DNA of 13,236 nt from CAZGYE01 sp964530165. GTDB taxonomy: Bacteria; Planctomycetota; Planctomycetia; Planctomycetales; Planctomycetaceae. The notes beneath the pieces were generated by a model. The model was not told the DNA's origin, did not search any database, and saw only the letters and a list, made by a program, of their open reading frames with translations. The stretch is from assembly GCA_964530165.1 (NCBI GenBank), contig CAZGYE010000151.1:1-13236 (forward strand), written 5' to 3'. The position numbers were made by a program, and so were the translations under genes. Shown here piece after piece: positions 1 through 5,732 of this stretch (position 1 is its first letter; each line of letters starts with the position of its first letter).

Positions 1-1155
1 TTATCCCTCATCGCTCCGCAAGCTCCGCGACGAGCGATAAAACCCTATTCGTTGTGGGGCAATGAATGGAAGACCATCGAATTGCTTCTTGTTAATAGAA
101 CCGAAAACCGTACCCTCTCCCTCGAAGCTGGAAAATTGTTTTCCTAAAGCACGCATACTGTAGTAAGTAAATGAGCGGCTCCCCGATTTGTGCCTTATCG
201 CAGCCACACCGCGTCCTACACAGCAATGTTCATATGCCATATTGATATCACCGACGGGAGCGCGAACGCTGATTAAGGTGTCTCCGGCATTGGCTAATCG
301 CTTAGGTTCAGTGCAGTAGACTCGTTTGGTTGGATACCGAAAGCCAAAATCGCGACGCCCCTGAAAAAAAGGCAGTCCCTGCCCATCTTCGTTGTATGTT
401 CTTCCCGGTGGTGACTGTCCCATTGTGACATCAAAACCATCTTTGACAGTTTTGAATTCCCACCCCTTCGGAATTGGCCCGAGTTCCGATTCCTCGAAGC
501 TATCAGGGAAGAGGTCGGCGATTTCTTGGGGGAGGGGTTTGCGGTTGGGGCCGAGGGCTTGGCGGCGGGTGGCTTGTTCCTGGAGGGCGTCAGGGATGGG
601 GTTCCCCGCCTCCAACGCTTTGTCGATCACCGGGTCGAAGTCGATGAACCAGCTCTTGAAAATCGCCGCCGCCATCCGCTCCAGCGTCCCGTTCATCCGC
701 CGATTCAACTCGATCTTGTCGTCCAACGTCCCGAGGATGTGGGCGATGGCACGTTGGTCAACTTCTGTTGGTGGTACTTTGCATGTTAGAGTCTTAAGCC
801 CGCTTTGAGTAACGAGGGGTTGCGCGCTACCAATCGATGTTCTTTCGGGCCTGATGAATTTGAGCAGATAATAGAGAAATAGAAAGTCGTTCCCTTCTTT
901 GGGTGTGGCGACTATTGCATTATCAGTTACCCAATTCGGTTCAGTGACTTGATGAACTGATCCGCAATATGCGCCAACTCGTCCAATCACCACCACTGGC
1001 GTGTCATTTAATAAATGATTAGTTCTGGCAATTGGTCCATTAGCGCCCCAAACCGGATACGCTCCATCGTCTTGGTACTCAGCCGTTTTTAGGCCCTTGC
1101 CATTCTTTAAATTAGCAAGTGACCCCAAATCAGTTTCAAGCCACTCATTCCCCAT
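1..1155 (-). CDS. hsdS: Type I restriction-modification specificity subunit HsdS (C-terminus apparently altered)
   Basis: This is the DNA-recognition subunit of a type I restriction-modification complex; it directs HsdM (and HsdR, not seen here) to a bipartite target. The 384-residue product has the usual layout: target recognition domain 1 (about 1-125), a conserved helical spacer (about 128-180, with PPTEVDQRAIAHILGTLDDK and the following SWFIDFDPV), then target recognition domain 2 (about 227-365, beginning LGPIPKGWE). The ATG at 1155 is chosen because it overlaps the end of hsdM by 11 bp and removes a non-conserved 45-residue extension present in the longer open frame. After LPFIAPQR the protein ends with an atypical tail (IGFYRSSRSLRSDEG) and lacks the usual second helical spacer with its LRDxLLPKLxSG-type ending. 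A different frame of the same DNA reads VLSLVAELAER, which looks more like the family, so a frameshift or small deletion is likely. The family call is secure; activity is doubtful. Confidence 0.9.
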   Translation of the reverse strand: MGNEWLETDLGSLANLKNGKGLKTAEYQDDGAYPVWGANGPIARTNHLLNDTPVVVIGRVGAYCGSVHQVTEPNWVTDNAIVATPKEGNDFLFLYYLLKFIRPERTSIGSAQPLVTQSGLKTLTCKVPPTEVDQRAIAHILGTLDDKIELNRRMNGTLERMAAAIFKSWFIDFDPVIDKALEAGNPIPDALQEQATRRQALGPNRKPLPQEIADLFPDSFEESELGPIPKGWEFKTVKDGFDVTMGQSPPGRTYNEDGQGLPFFQGRRDFGFRYPTKRVYCTEPKRLANAGDTLISVRAPVGDINMAYEHCCVGRGVAAIRHKSGSRSFTYYSMRALGKQFSSFEGEGTVFGSINKKQFDGLPFIAPQRIGFYRSSRSLRSDEG

Positions 1156-2695
1156 AACCCAAAGCCTCCAGGTTGCGTTTGATCGTGGCCTCAAGCTGAT
1201 CTGCTTTGGCGAATTGGCCGTAAAGTTCGGTAGACAATGCGGACATCTTTTCTTCAAAGGGGATACCGTCATCTTCGACTTCTTCCGCACCGACGTAACG
1301 ACCAGGCGTCAAGACGTAGCCGTGCCCCTTGATGTCATCAAGCGTCGCCGACTTCCACCAGCCGGGCTTGTCTTCGTAGTTGCCGTCGGCGTTGCGCCAG
1401 TTGTGGTAAACATCGGAGATCGTTTTCAGGTCGTCTTCGGTCAACTCACGGTGAACGCGATCGACCAGGGTGCCCATGCGGCGGGCATCGATGAACAGCG
1501 TTTCGCCGGTGCGATCGCGGTAGCCCCGTTTCTTGTCCGCCTTTTTGCTGCGGGTGACGAACCAAAGGCAAACCGGGATTTGCGTCGTGTAGAAAAGCTG
1601 GCCCGGCATGGCGACCATGCAATCGACCAGATCGGCGTCGATGATGGCGCGGCGAATGTCGCCCTCGCTGGTCGTGCTGGTCGACATCGAACCATTGGCC
1701 AACACGAAACCAGCGATGCCGCTGGGCGCGAGGTGGTGGATGAAGTGTTGAATCCAGGCGTAGTTGGCGTTGTTGGCCGGTGGCACGCCATACTTCCAGC
1801 GAACGTCTTCCTTGAGCCGAGCACCGCCCCAATCGCTGTCGTTGAACGGCGGATTGGCAAGCACGAAATCGGCCCGCAGATCCTTATGCAGGTCGTTGTG
1901 AAAACTGTCGCCGTGGGTTTTGCCAAGGTTGGCATCGATGCCCCGGATAGCGAGGTTCATCTTCGCCAGCTTCCAGGTGGTCGGGTTCGACTCCTGCCCG
2001 TAGATTGCAATGTCGCCAATGCGGCCGCCATGTTCTTCGATGAACTTTTCGGACTGCACAAACATCCCACCCGAGCCACAGCAAGGGTCAAAAACGCGGC
2101 CCTTGTACGGTTCGATCATTTGCACCAACAGCTGCACCACGCATTGCGGCGTGTAGAACTCACCGCCCCCTTTGCCTTCGGCAGCAGCAAAGCGACCCAG
2201 GAAGTATTCATACACACGCCCGAGCGGATCTTTGACACCGGTTTTCTTGGCTTGCAAGTCGATGTTGCCGATGATGTCGACCAATTCGCCCAGGCGGTGT
2301 TTGTCGAGCGCGGGACGTGAGTAATCCTTGGGCAGCACCCCTTTGAGCGTCGGGTTCTCTTTTTCGATGGCGGTCATCGCATCGTCGATGAGCTTACCAA
2401 TCGTCGGTTGCTTCGCGCCGGCCTGAATCGCTTCCCAGCGGGCCTCTTTCGGCACCCAGAAGATATTGGCGGCGGCGTATTCGTCCCGGTCTTCCGGATC
2501 GGTGTAGTCGCTCTCGGCAGTTGCGGCCAGCGCATCGTATTTTCCCTGAAAGGCATCGGAGATGTATTTCAGGAAAATCAAACCGAGCACGACGTGCTTA
2601 TACTCACCCGAATCCATATGGCCGCGCATCTTGTCGGCCATTTCCCAGAGTTTGTTCTCAAAGCCAAGGTTGGCTCCATTACCTGCTTTTGCCAT
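1145..2695 (-). CDS. hsdM: Type I restriction-modification DNA methyltransferase subunit HsdM
   Basis: This is the adenine N6-methyltransferase subunit of a type I R-M system, which transfers a methyl group from S-adenosylmethionine to the site chosen by HsdS. The 516 residues match the usual family length. An N-terminal HsdM helical domain (MAKAGNGANLGFENKLWEMA onward, about 10-165) is followed by GEFYTPQ (178-184), the SAM-binding motif I DPCCGSGG (203-210) and the catalytic motif IV NPPF (281-284). The ATG at 2695 has a GAAAGG Shine-Dalgarno sequence 8 nt upstream. It is the first gene of the pair; its stop lies inside the start of hsdS, so the two are probably translationally coupled. The companion hsdR is not in the window and could lie beyond position 1. 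All key motifs are intact. Confidence 0.96.
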   Translation of the reverse strand: MAKAGNGANLGFENKLWEMADKMRGHMDSGEYKHVVLGLIFLKYISDAFQGKYDALAATAESDYTDPEDRDEYAAANIFWVPKEARWEAIQAGAKQPTIGKLIDDAMTAIEKENPTLKGVLPKDYSRPALDKHRLGELVDIIGNIDLQAKKTGVKDPLGRVYEYFLGRFAAAEGKGGGEFYTPQCVVQLLVQMIEPYKGRVFDPCCGSGGMFVQSEKFIEEHGGRIGDIAIYGQESNPTTWKLAKMNLAIRGIDANLGKTHGDSFHNDLHKDLRADFVLANPPFNDSDWGGARLKEDVRWKYGVPPANNANYAWIQHFIHHLAPSGIAGFVLANGSMSTSTTSEGDIRRAIIDADLVDCMVAMPGQLFYTTQIPVCLWFVTRSKKADKKRGYRDRTGETLFIDARRMGTLVDRVHRELTEDDLKTISDVYHNWRNADGNYEDKPGWWKSATLDDIKGHGYVLTPGRYVGAEEVEDDGIPFEEKMSALSTELYGQFAKADQLEATIKRNLEALGYGE

Positions 2696-2771
2696 ACGTC
2701 ATGCCTTTCGTATCCCCGGAACCCGACGAAACCGGGAAAAGCTGTTCGTTCACTGAACAATAAACACTGGC

Positions 2772-2800
2772 ATCATAACCCGGCAGTCAAGGGGACACAA
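2772..2800 (-). promoter_or_regulatory. Candidate sigma-70 promoter for hsdMS
   Basis: On the minus strand TTGTGT (2800-2795) is followed after 17 bp by TATGAT (2777-2772), a near-consensus -10 with a weak -35. It lies 77 bp upstream of the hsdM start, in the short gap after the recombinase operon. Between it and the hsdM ribosome-binding site is an 11-bp palindrome, GTTCACTGAAC (2748-2758), which could be an operator in the 5' leader. The call rests on pattern only. Confidence 0.35.
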
Positions 2801-2834
2801 GTGGCGAAGCAGAAAAATATGCGGGAGCCAAAAA

Positions 2835-2957
2835 TCACTCGGTAGAGAGGATTTCCGCCCACAATTCCCGCTGCTTGTCCCAGTCGATCTCGGCGGAAAC
2901 GCGGCGGCGGCCATGAGCTTCGCGGGTGAGATTCAGTTTGCGTTTGACGGTGATCAT
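2835..2957 (-). CDS. 40-aa basic/acidic small protein translationally coupled to the recombinase
   Basis: This short frame encodes 40 residues and starts MITVKRKLNLTREAHGRRRV, followed by SAEIDWDKQRELWAEILSTE. Its ATG (2957-2955) overlaps the TGA of the recombinase (2956-2954) as ATGA, the same junction used by two other gene pairs in this operon, which is the main support for it being real. The first half is basic (K5, R6, K7, R12, HGRRR at 15-19) and the second half is acidic with two tryptophans, compatible with a small helical DNA- or protein-binding peptide. I do not recognise the family. It could be an accessory factor of the recombinase, such as a directionality or stability factor, but that is inference from position alone. 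Confidence 0.6.
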   Translation of the reverse strand: MITVKRKLNLTREAHGRRRVSAEIDWDKQRELWAEILSTE

Positions 2958-4516
2958 GCGGCGTCCTCAATGTTGCCTTCGGCCAGCGCTTTGATGGCGG
3001 AAGGATAGAAAGAAATGGCGATGGTGCTGTCGGCCGGGTCGAACTCGACGCGGGAGACCAACAGCGCCAGCACCTGGGCTTGTTCGCGCGAACTTAGCGC
3101 GGTCCAGACGTTGTCGAAGTCCGCAAACGCTGCGGCGACGTCTGTTTCATCAATACGGTGTTGTTCGATTTCAGCCGTGCGGTTCTTCACGTCGGACAGT
3201 TGCAGTTCCGCTCTGGCGATCCGTTCGTGCAGATCGGCGATGCGGGCGGTTGTTGCGCTGCTGGGGTCCGGTGACACGGCAAGCCGGGCGATCTCGGCGT
3301 GGTCCCGGCTGAGCTGGCGTTCGAGTTGCCGCTGCTGGGTGGCCAGTTCGGCGAGGCCGTCATCCGACGCCGAACGCGCCTGCCGCAACACCTCGTCCCG
3401 CAGGACGGCGTCGCTGGCGATGCAGCGGATTTGATCGACCACGGCGGCTTCGATTTCTCCCGCCGGCAGCGATTTCGTCGGACAGGTCTTCCATCCCTTC
3501 TTGATCGCCTTCGTGCAGGTGTAGTAGCGATAACGCTTCGACCCACGCCCGGTGAAGGTGTGGACCATTGCTCTTTTGCAGGCGGCACAATGCAGCAGCC
3601 CCTTGAGCAACGCGCCGTATTTGTTGATCAGATGGTTGCCGCGTCCACGGCCGTTCTGTTGGAGCCGCGTTTGGACTTTCTCGAACACACTGACGTCGAT
3701 GATCGGTTCGTGCTCGCCGTCGTAAACATCCCCCTTGTGCCGAATCTTGCCGATGTAGATGGGGTTGGTCAGCAGGTGGTAGATCGAACATCTGTCGAAC
3801 GGTCGTCCACCGCGAGAGAGTCCCTTCTTTGTCTTCCACTGCTTGTTGCACCAACCGCGACGGGTGACTTCCTCGACCACCGGCAACAGCGAACCGAGTT
3901 CCAGGTACAGGCTGAAAACCCGCCGCACGCGAACCGCCTCTTCGGCGTTGATGACGAGCTTAGGGCTGGCGCTGGAGCGGTCGACGTCGTAGCCCAGCAC
4001 CGGTACGCCGCCGGCCCATTTCCCTTTGCGGCGCTGGGCGGCGATTTTGTCGCGGATGCGTTCGCCGATGATTTCCCGCTCGAACTGGGCGAACGACAAC
4101 AGGATGTTGAGCGTCAGCCGGCCCATCGAATGCGTCGTGTTGAACTGCTGGGTGACGGAGACGAACGAGACGCCGTTGTTATCGAACGTTTCCATGATGT
4201 GGGAGAAGTCGAGCAGCGACCGGCTGAGACGGTCCACCTTGTAGACGACCACGCAGTCGATCTTGCCGGCCTCGATGTCGGCCATGAGGCGGTTGAGCGC
4301 CGGCCGATCCATCTTGCCGCCGGAGAAACCGCCGTCGTCGTAGTGCTCGGGCAGACATTCCCAGCCCTCATGCTGCTGACTGGCGATGAACGCCTCGGCC
4401 GATTCCCGCTGGGCGTCGAGCGAATTGAATTCGAGATCGAGGCCTTCCTCGCACGACTTGCGGGTGTAGATGGCGCAGCGAACCGCCGGCGTTTTGGGTT
4501 TCTTGTTGCGGTTCAT
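2954..4516 (-). CDS. Large serine recombinase (resolvase/invertase family integrase or transposase)
   Basis: This enzyme performs site-specific DNA cutting and strand exchange through a phosphoserine intermediate. The 520-residue product has an N-terminal resolvase domain (about 12-165) with the nucleophile Ser21 in YTRKS, a VDRLSR arginine motif (94-99) and the ERIRDKI helix (152-158). A recombinase domain follows (about 174-290). A zinc ribbon comes next, with Cys310, Cys313, Cys334 and Cys345. A coiled coil (about 388-455) and a C-terminal helical part complete it, which is the large serine recombinase layout. The ATG at 4516 is chosen because it forms an ATGA overlap with the DUF2924 stop; the open frame extends 13 codons further upstream, but those lie inside the previous gene. 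It is the fourth gene of a five-gene operon and the best evidence that the region is mobile. All catalytic residues I can place are present. Whether it integrates, transposes or inverts DNA cannot be told from the sequence. Confidence 0.95.
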   Translation of the reverse strand: MNRNKKPKTPAVRCAIYTRKSCEEGLDLEFNSLDAQRESAEAFIASQQHEGWECLPEHYDDGGFSGGKMDRPALNRLMADIEAGKIDCVVVYKVDRLSRSLLDFSHIMETFDNNGVSFVSVTQQFNTTHSMGRLTLNILLSFAQFEREIIGERIRDKIAAQRRKGKWAGGVPVLGYDVDRSSASPKLVINAEEAVRVRRVFSLYLELGSLLPVVEEVTRRGWCNKQWKTKKGLSRGGRPFDRCSIYHLLTNPIYIGKIRHKGDVYDGEHEPIIDVSVFEKVQTRLQQNGRGRGNHLINKYGALLKGLLHCAACKRAMVHTFTGRGSKRYRYYTCTKAIKKGWKTCPTKSLPAGEIEAAVVDQIRCIASDAVLRDEVLRQARSASDDGLAELATQQRQLERQLSRDHAEIARLAVSPDPSSATTARIADLHERIARAELQLSDVKNRTAEIEQHRIDETDVAAAFADFDNVWTALSSREQAQVLALLVSRVEFDPADSTIAISFYPSAIKALAEGNIEDAA

Positions 4517-4995
4517 TTGTCCCTCCACAATCGGAAGAACTGGAATCCGTTGCAATGGGAACCGGTGACCGCTTTGGCGACGCCCGACAGCGAACGATAG
4601 CGCTTGCCTTCGTGTTCGAAACCGTCGGCCACAACCAGCACACGAATCATCTGTCCCTTGTATTCGCGTTCGATCCAGTTGCCGGGCGGCGGCAGACGGG
4701 GATCACGGCTGGCTTTCATCTTGACCGTGGCCGGTGATCCACTATTCGACTCTTTCTCGCGCGGGGGCGTGACGCGAATCTCCGCATCGTCGGCCAGTTC
4801 TTCGGCTCGCTGGCGAGCGCGTTCCGTCAAGCCGCCTTCCGCGTTGGCTTGCAGTCGCCAGGCGATGCGGCGGATCAGATACCGTTTGTGCCGGCTGCGA
4901 CACTCTTCGCCGATCAGTTCTTCATAGCGCCGGGCAAGCTGATTGACCGACATCGTTTCCAGCCAAGCGATCTCGGCCGCGACAGTTTCGTTCAT
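4513..4995 (-). CDS. DUF2924 family protein, recombinase-associated
   Basis: A 160-residue protein with the DUF2924 pattern: an N-terminal helix (AAEIAWLETMSVNQLARRYEE), the RSRHKRYLIRRIAWRLQ segment (33-49), GGLTERARQRAEEL (54-67), and a C-terminal basic part with LPPPGNWIEREYKGQ and SLSGVAKAVTG ending in GFQFFRLW. This family is commonly found next to large serine recombinases; its biochemical role is not established, though the C-terminal SLSxxAxxxTG segment suggests a DNA- or chromatin-like binding fold. The start at 4995 has GGAG 8 nt upstream and an ATGA overlap with the stop of the preceding 61-aa gene. Its own stop overlaps the recombinase start in the same way. It is probably an accessory subunit of the recombinase machinery (inference). 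Confidence 0.85.
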   Translation of the reverse strand: MNETVAAEIAWLETMSVNQLARRYEELIGEECRSRHKRYLIRRIAWRLQANAEGGLTERARQRAEELADDAEIRVTPPREKESNSGSPATVKMKASRDPRLPPPGNWIEREYKGQMIRVLVVADGFEHEGKRYRSLSGVAKAVTGSHCNGFQFFRLWRDK

Positions 4996-5177
4996 GGCTG
5001 TTCTCCTTTCTCTCTGTCCGCTGCCGGATGATCTTCCAATCGGTGATCTGCAGCGGTCGGTTGGGGTTGGTCGTTGCCTTGCGGTTTCCAGGTTCCCGCC
5101 CGTTCGGCACATTGCCGAACGCGAATCAGTCCACGGGCCAGGATCGCGGCAAGACAACTTTCACGTGATTCGTCCAT
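4992..5177 (-). CDS. 61-aa small protein, paralogue of the upstream 81-aa gene
   Basis: Function unknown. Residues 9-28 (LAAILARGLIRVRQCAERAG) align without gaps with residues 21-40 of the gene just upstream, with 11 identities and three conservative changes. The rest (KPQGNDQPQPTAADHRLEDH and on) is polar and probably disordered. The ATG at 5177 has GAGGTG a few bases upstream and lies 17 bp inside the end of the preceding gene; the stop forms an ATGA overlap with DUF2924. This tight packing is the reason to accept so short a frame. The AAIL-AxG--R--Q-AER helix could be a dimerisation or DNA-contact helix. A perfect hairpin (5101-5121) lies within its coding sequence. Confidence 0.65.
   Translation of the reverse strand: MDESRESCLAAILARGLIRVRQCAERAGTWKPQGNDQPQPTAADHRLEDHPAADREKGEQP
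5101..5121 (-). repeat. Perfect 9-bp inverted repeat inside the 61-aa gene
   Basis: CGTTCGGCA (5101-5109) and TGCCGAACG (5113-5121) are perfect complements separated by CAT. In the operon mRNA this gives a 9-bp stem with a 3-nt loop, inside the codons for RVRQCAER. It could slow ribosomes or act as an RNA processing or protein-binding site; it could also be a by-product of codon choice, because the equivalent place in the paralogous 81-aa gene keeps only a weak version. Confidence 0.45.
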
Positions 5178-5406
5178 CGTTCACCTCGCATTCCGGGTCT
5201 CGTGTTTTGAGACCGTGAGACACAGAGAGCCTCGTTTCCGAGCAAAGCTCAAGGCCCGTGCCGCAAGGTTTGGAGAATTGGCCGAGATTGGTCCGTTCGG
5301 CGATTTGGCAATGACGAACAACCCCTTGCGCGAGAATCGCAGCGACCTGACCACGGCGTTCTTCGGGTGTCAGGTCGCTGACGGGAGAAACAGCAAGAGT
5401 CGGCAT
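5161..5406 (-). CDS. 81-aa small protein, first gene of the recombinase operon
   Basis: Function unknown. After a variable N-terminus (MPTLAVSPVSDLTPEERRGQ) comes VAAILAQGVVRHCQIAERTN (21-40), which matches the core helix of the next gene. A C-terminal segment with TGLELCSETRLSV follows (about 50-62) and is absent from the shorter paralogue. The ATG at 5406 has GAGGGG about 9 nt upstream and lies just after the large divergent control region, so this is the first gene of the operon. The frame ends 17 bp inside the 61-aa gene. Small ORFs of this kind, with an AAILAxGxxR core, are in my recollection often seen ahead of DUF2924 and recombinase genes; I could not check this. Confidence 0.65.
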   Translation of the reverse strand: MPTLAVSPVSDLTPEERRGQVAAILAQGVVRHCQIAERTNLGQFSKPCGTGLELCSETRLSVSHGLKTRDPECEVNDGRIT

Positions 5407-5460
5407 GAATCGGTCCCCTCAAGGAATTCGTGAATCGGAACGTTCATCACGCTCCCCCAA

Positions 5461-5496
5461 GGTTATGTATGCCGTCGGCGCGCGGTGCTGCGCGCG
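5461..5496 (-). repeat. Inverted repeat, left arm
   Basis: Read on the minus strand (5496 to 5461), this 36-bp stretch begins CGCGCGCAGC and contains CCGACGGCATA. It matches the plus strand at 6329-6364 at 29 of 36 positions by eye. It lies 54 bp upstream of the start of the 81-aa gene and points towards it, as the right arm points towards the 107-aa gene. Locally it also folds on itself, with GCGCGC arms at 5478-5483 and 5490-5495. It could be a shared promoter/operator or a recombination site. Confidence 0.5.
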
Positions 5497-5550
5497 AATG
5501 CCTGACGGACCACGCGACTCTGTTCCCTGAAAAGACCCGATCGTCGCAAA

Positions 5551-5589
5551 TGCCACACGCTTTGTGGCATTGCCACACGAGTTGTGGCG
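5551..5589. promoter_or_regulatory. Four-half-site operator-like array, TGCCACA/TGTGGCA
   Basis: Four heptamers alternate in orientation: TGCCACA (5551-5557), TGTGGCA (5563-5569), TGCCACA (5571-5577) and TGTGGCG (5583-5589). The gaps are 5, 1 and 5 bp, so the composite dyad repeats every 20 bp, about two helical turns. This geometry is typical of two dimers bound side by side on one DNA face. Candidate ligands are the neighbouring small proteins, the DUF2924 protein or the recombinase; none is proven. It is not a CRISPR array. Confidence 0.6.
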
Positions 5590-5634
5590 CCCCGCTTCCG
5601 CCGGAGGACAATCTCGGCGGACTCGCACCCGCGG

Positions 5635-5673
5635 CTGTGTGGTAACTGCGGCCAACTGGCGGCCGCAGCACAG
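5635..5673 (+). promoter_or_regulatory. GC-rich leader hairpin upstream of the sigma-like gene
   Basis: CTGCGGCC (5646-5653) and GGCCGCAG (5661-5668) form a perfect 8-bp stem with a 7-nt loop. CTGTG (5635-5639) and CACAG (5669-5673) extend it across a 6-nt one-sided bulge. A T-rich run (TTCTTCTT) follows on the plus strand, so a weak terminator or attenuator is possible, but there is no clean U-tract. Confidence 0.4.
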
Positions 5674-5704
5674 TTCTTCTTCGCGTAGCGACGGACCGCC
5701 CGTG

Positions 5705-5732
5705 GTGGCTGCCTCCGGCAGGAGGCAGTCAT
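5705..5732 (+). promoter_or_regulatory. Start-site hairpin sequestering the Shine-Dalgarno and AUG of the sigma-like gene
   Basis: GTGGCTGCCTCC (5705-5716) pairs with GGAGGCAGTCAT (5721-5732) through a GGCA loop. This makes 12 consecutive pairs, two of them G-U wobbles. The 3' arm contains the GGAGG Shine-Dalgarno (5721-5725) and the first two bases of the ATG at 5731. Folded, this would block initiation, so translation of the sigma-like gene is likely to depend on unfolding by temperature, a protein, a small RNA or an upstream ribosome (inference). Confidence 0.6.

Larger units (their letters stand above)
5407..5730. other. Divergent intergenic control region between recombinase operon and sigma-like gene
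   Basis: This 324-bp gap separates the minus-strand recombinase operon from the plus-strand sigma-like gene. It holds, in order, the ribosome-binding site of the 81-aa gene, one arm of a long inverted repeat (5461-5496), a four-half-site operator-like array (5551-5589), a GC-rich hairpin (5635-5673) and the start-site hairpin of the sigma-like gene (5705-5732). Several short open frames cross it on both strands, but none has convincing composition, a ribosome-binding site or a recognisable product. I could not place a consensus sigma-70 promoter in either direction, which leaves room for a dedicated sigma factor. Confidence 0.6.

Noticed and set aside
1097..2320. 407-codon open frame on the plus strand
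   Set aside because: It is antisense to hsdM, which has full methyltransferase motifs; the long frame is a by-product of GC-rich codon use.
2696..2834. Attachment site at the recombinase end of the element
   Set aside because: Serine recombinase sites would be expected near here or in 5407-5730, but without flanking sequence or the second copy no core can be identified.
2773..2970. 65-codon open frame on the minus strand after the recombinase
   Set aside because: It runs in another phase of the 40-aa gene, overlaps the hsdM promoter candidate and has no ribosome-binding site; the ATGA-coupled 40-aa frame explains the region better.
3299..4600. 433-codon open frame on the plus strand
   Set aside because: Antisense to the serine recombinase, no recognisable domain or ribosome-binding site.
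5551..5589. CRISPR-like repeat
   Set aside because: Only two 19-bp dyads directly abutting, with no spacer-length gaps and no cas genes.
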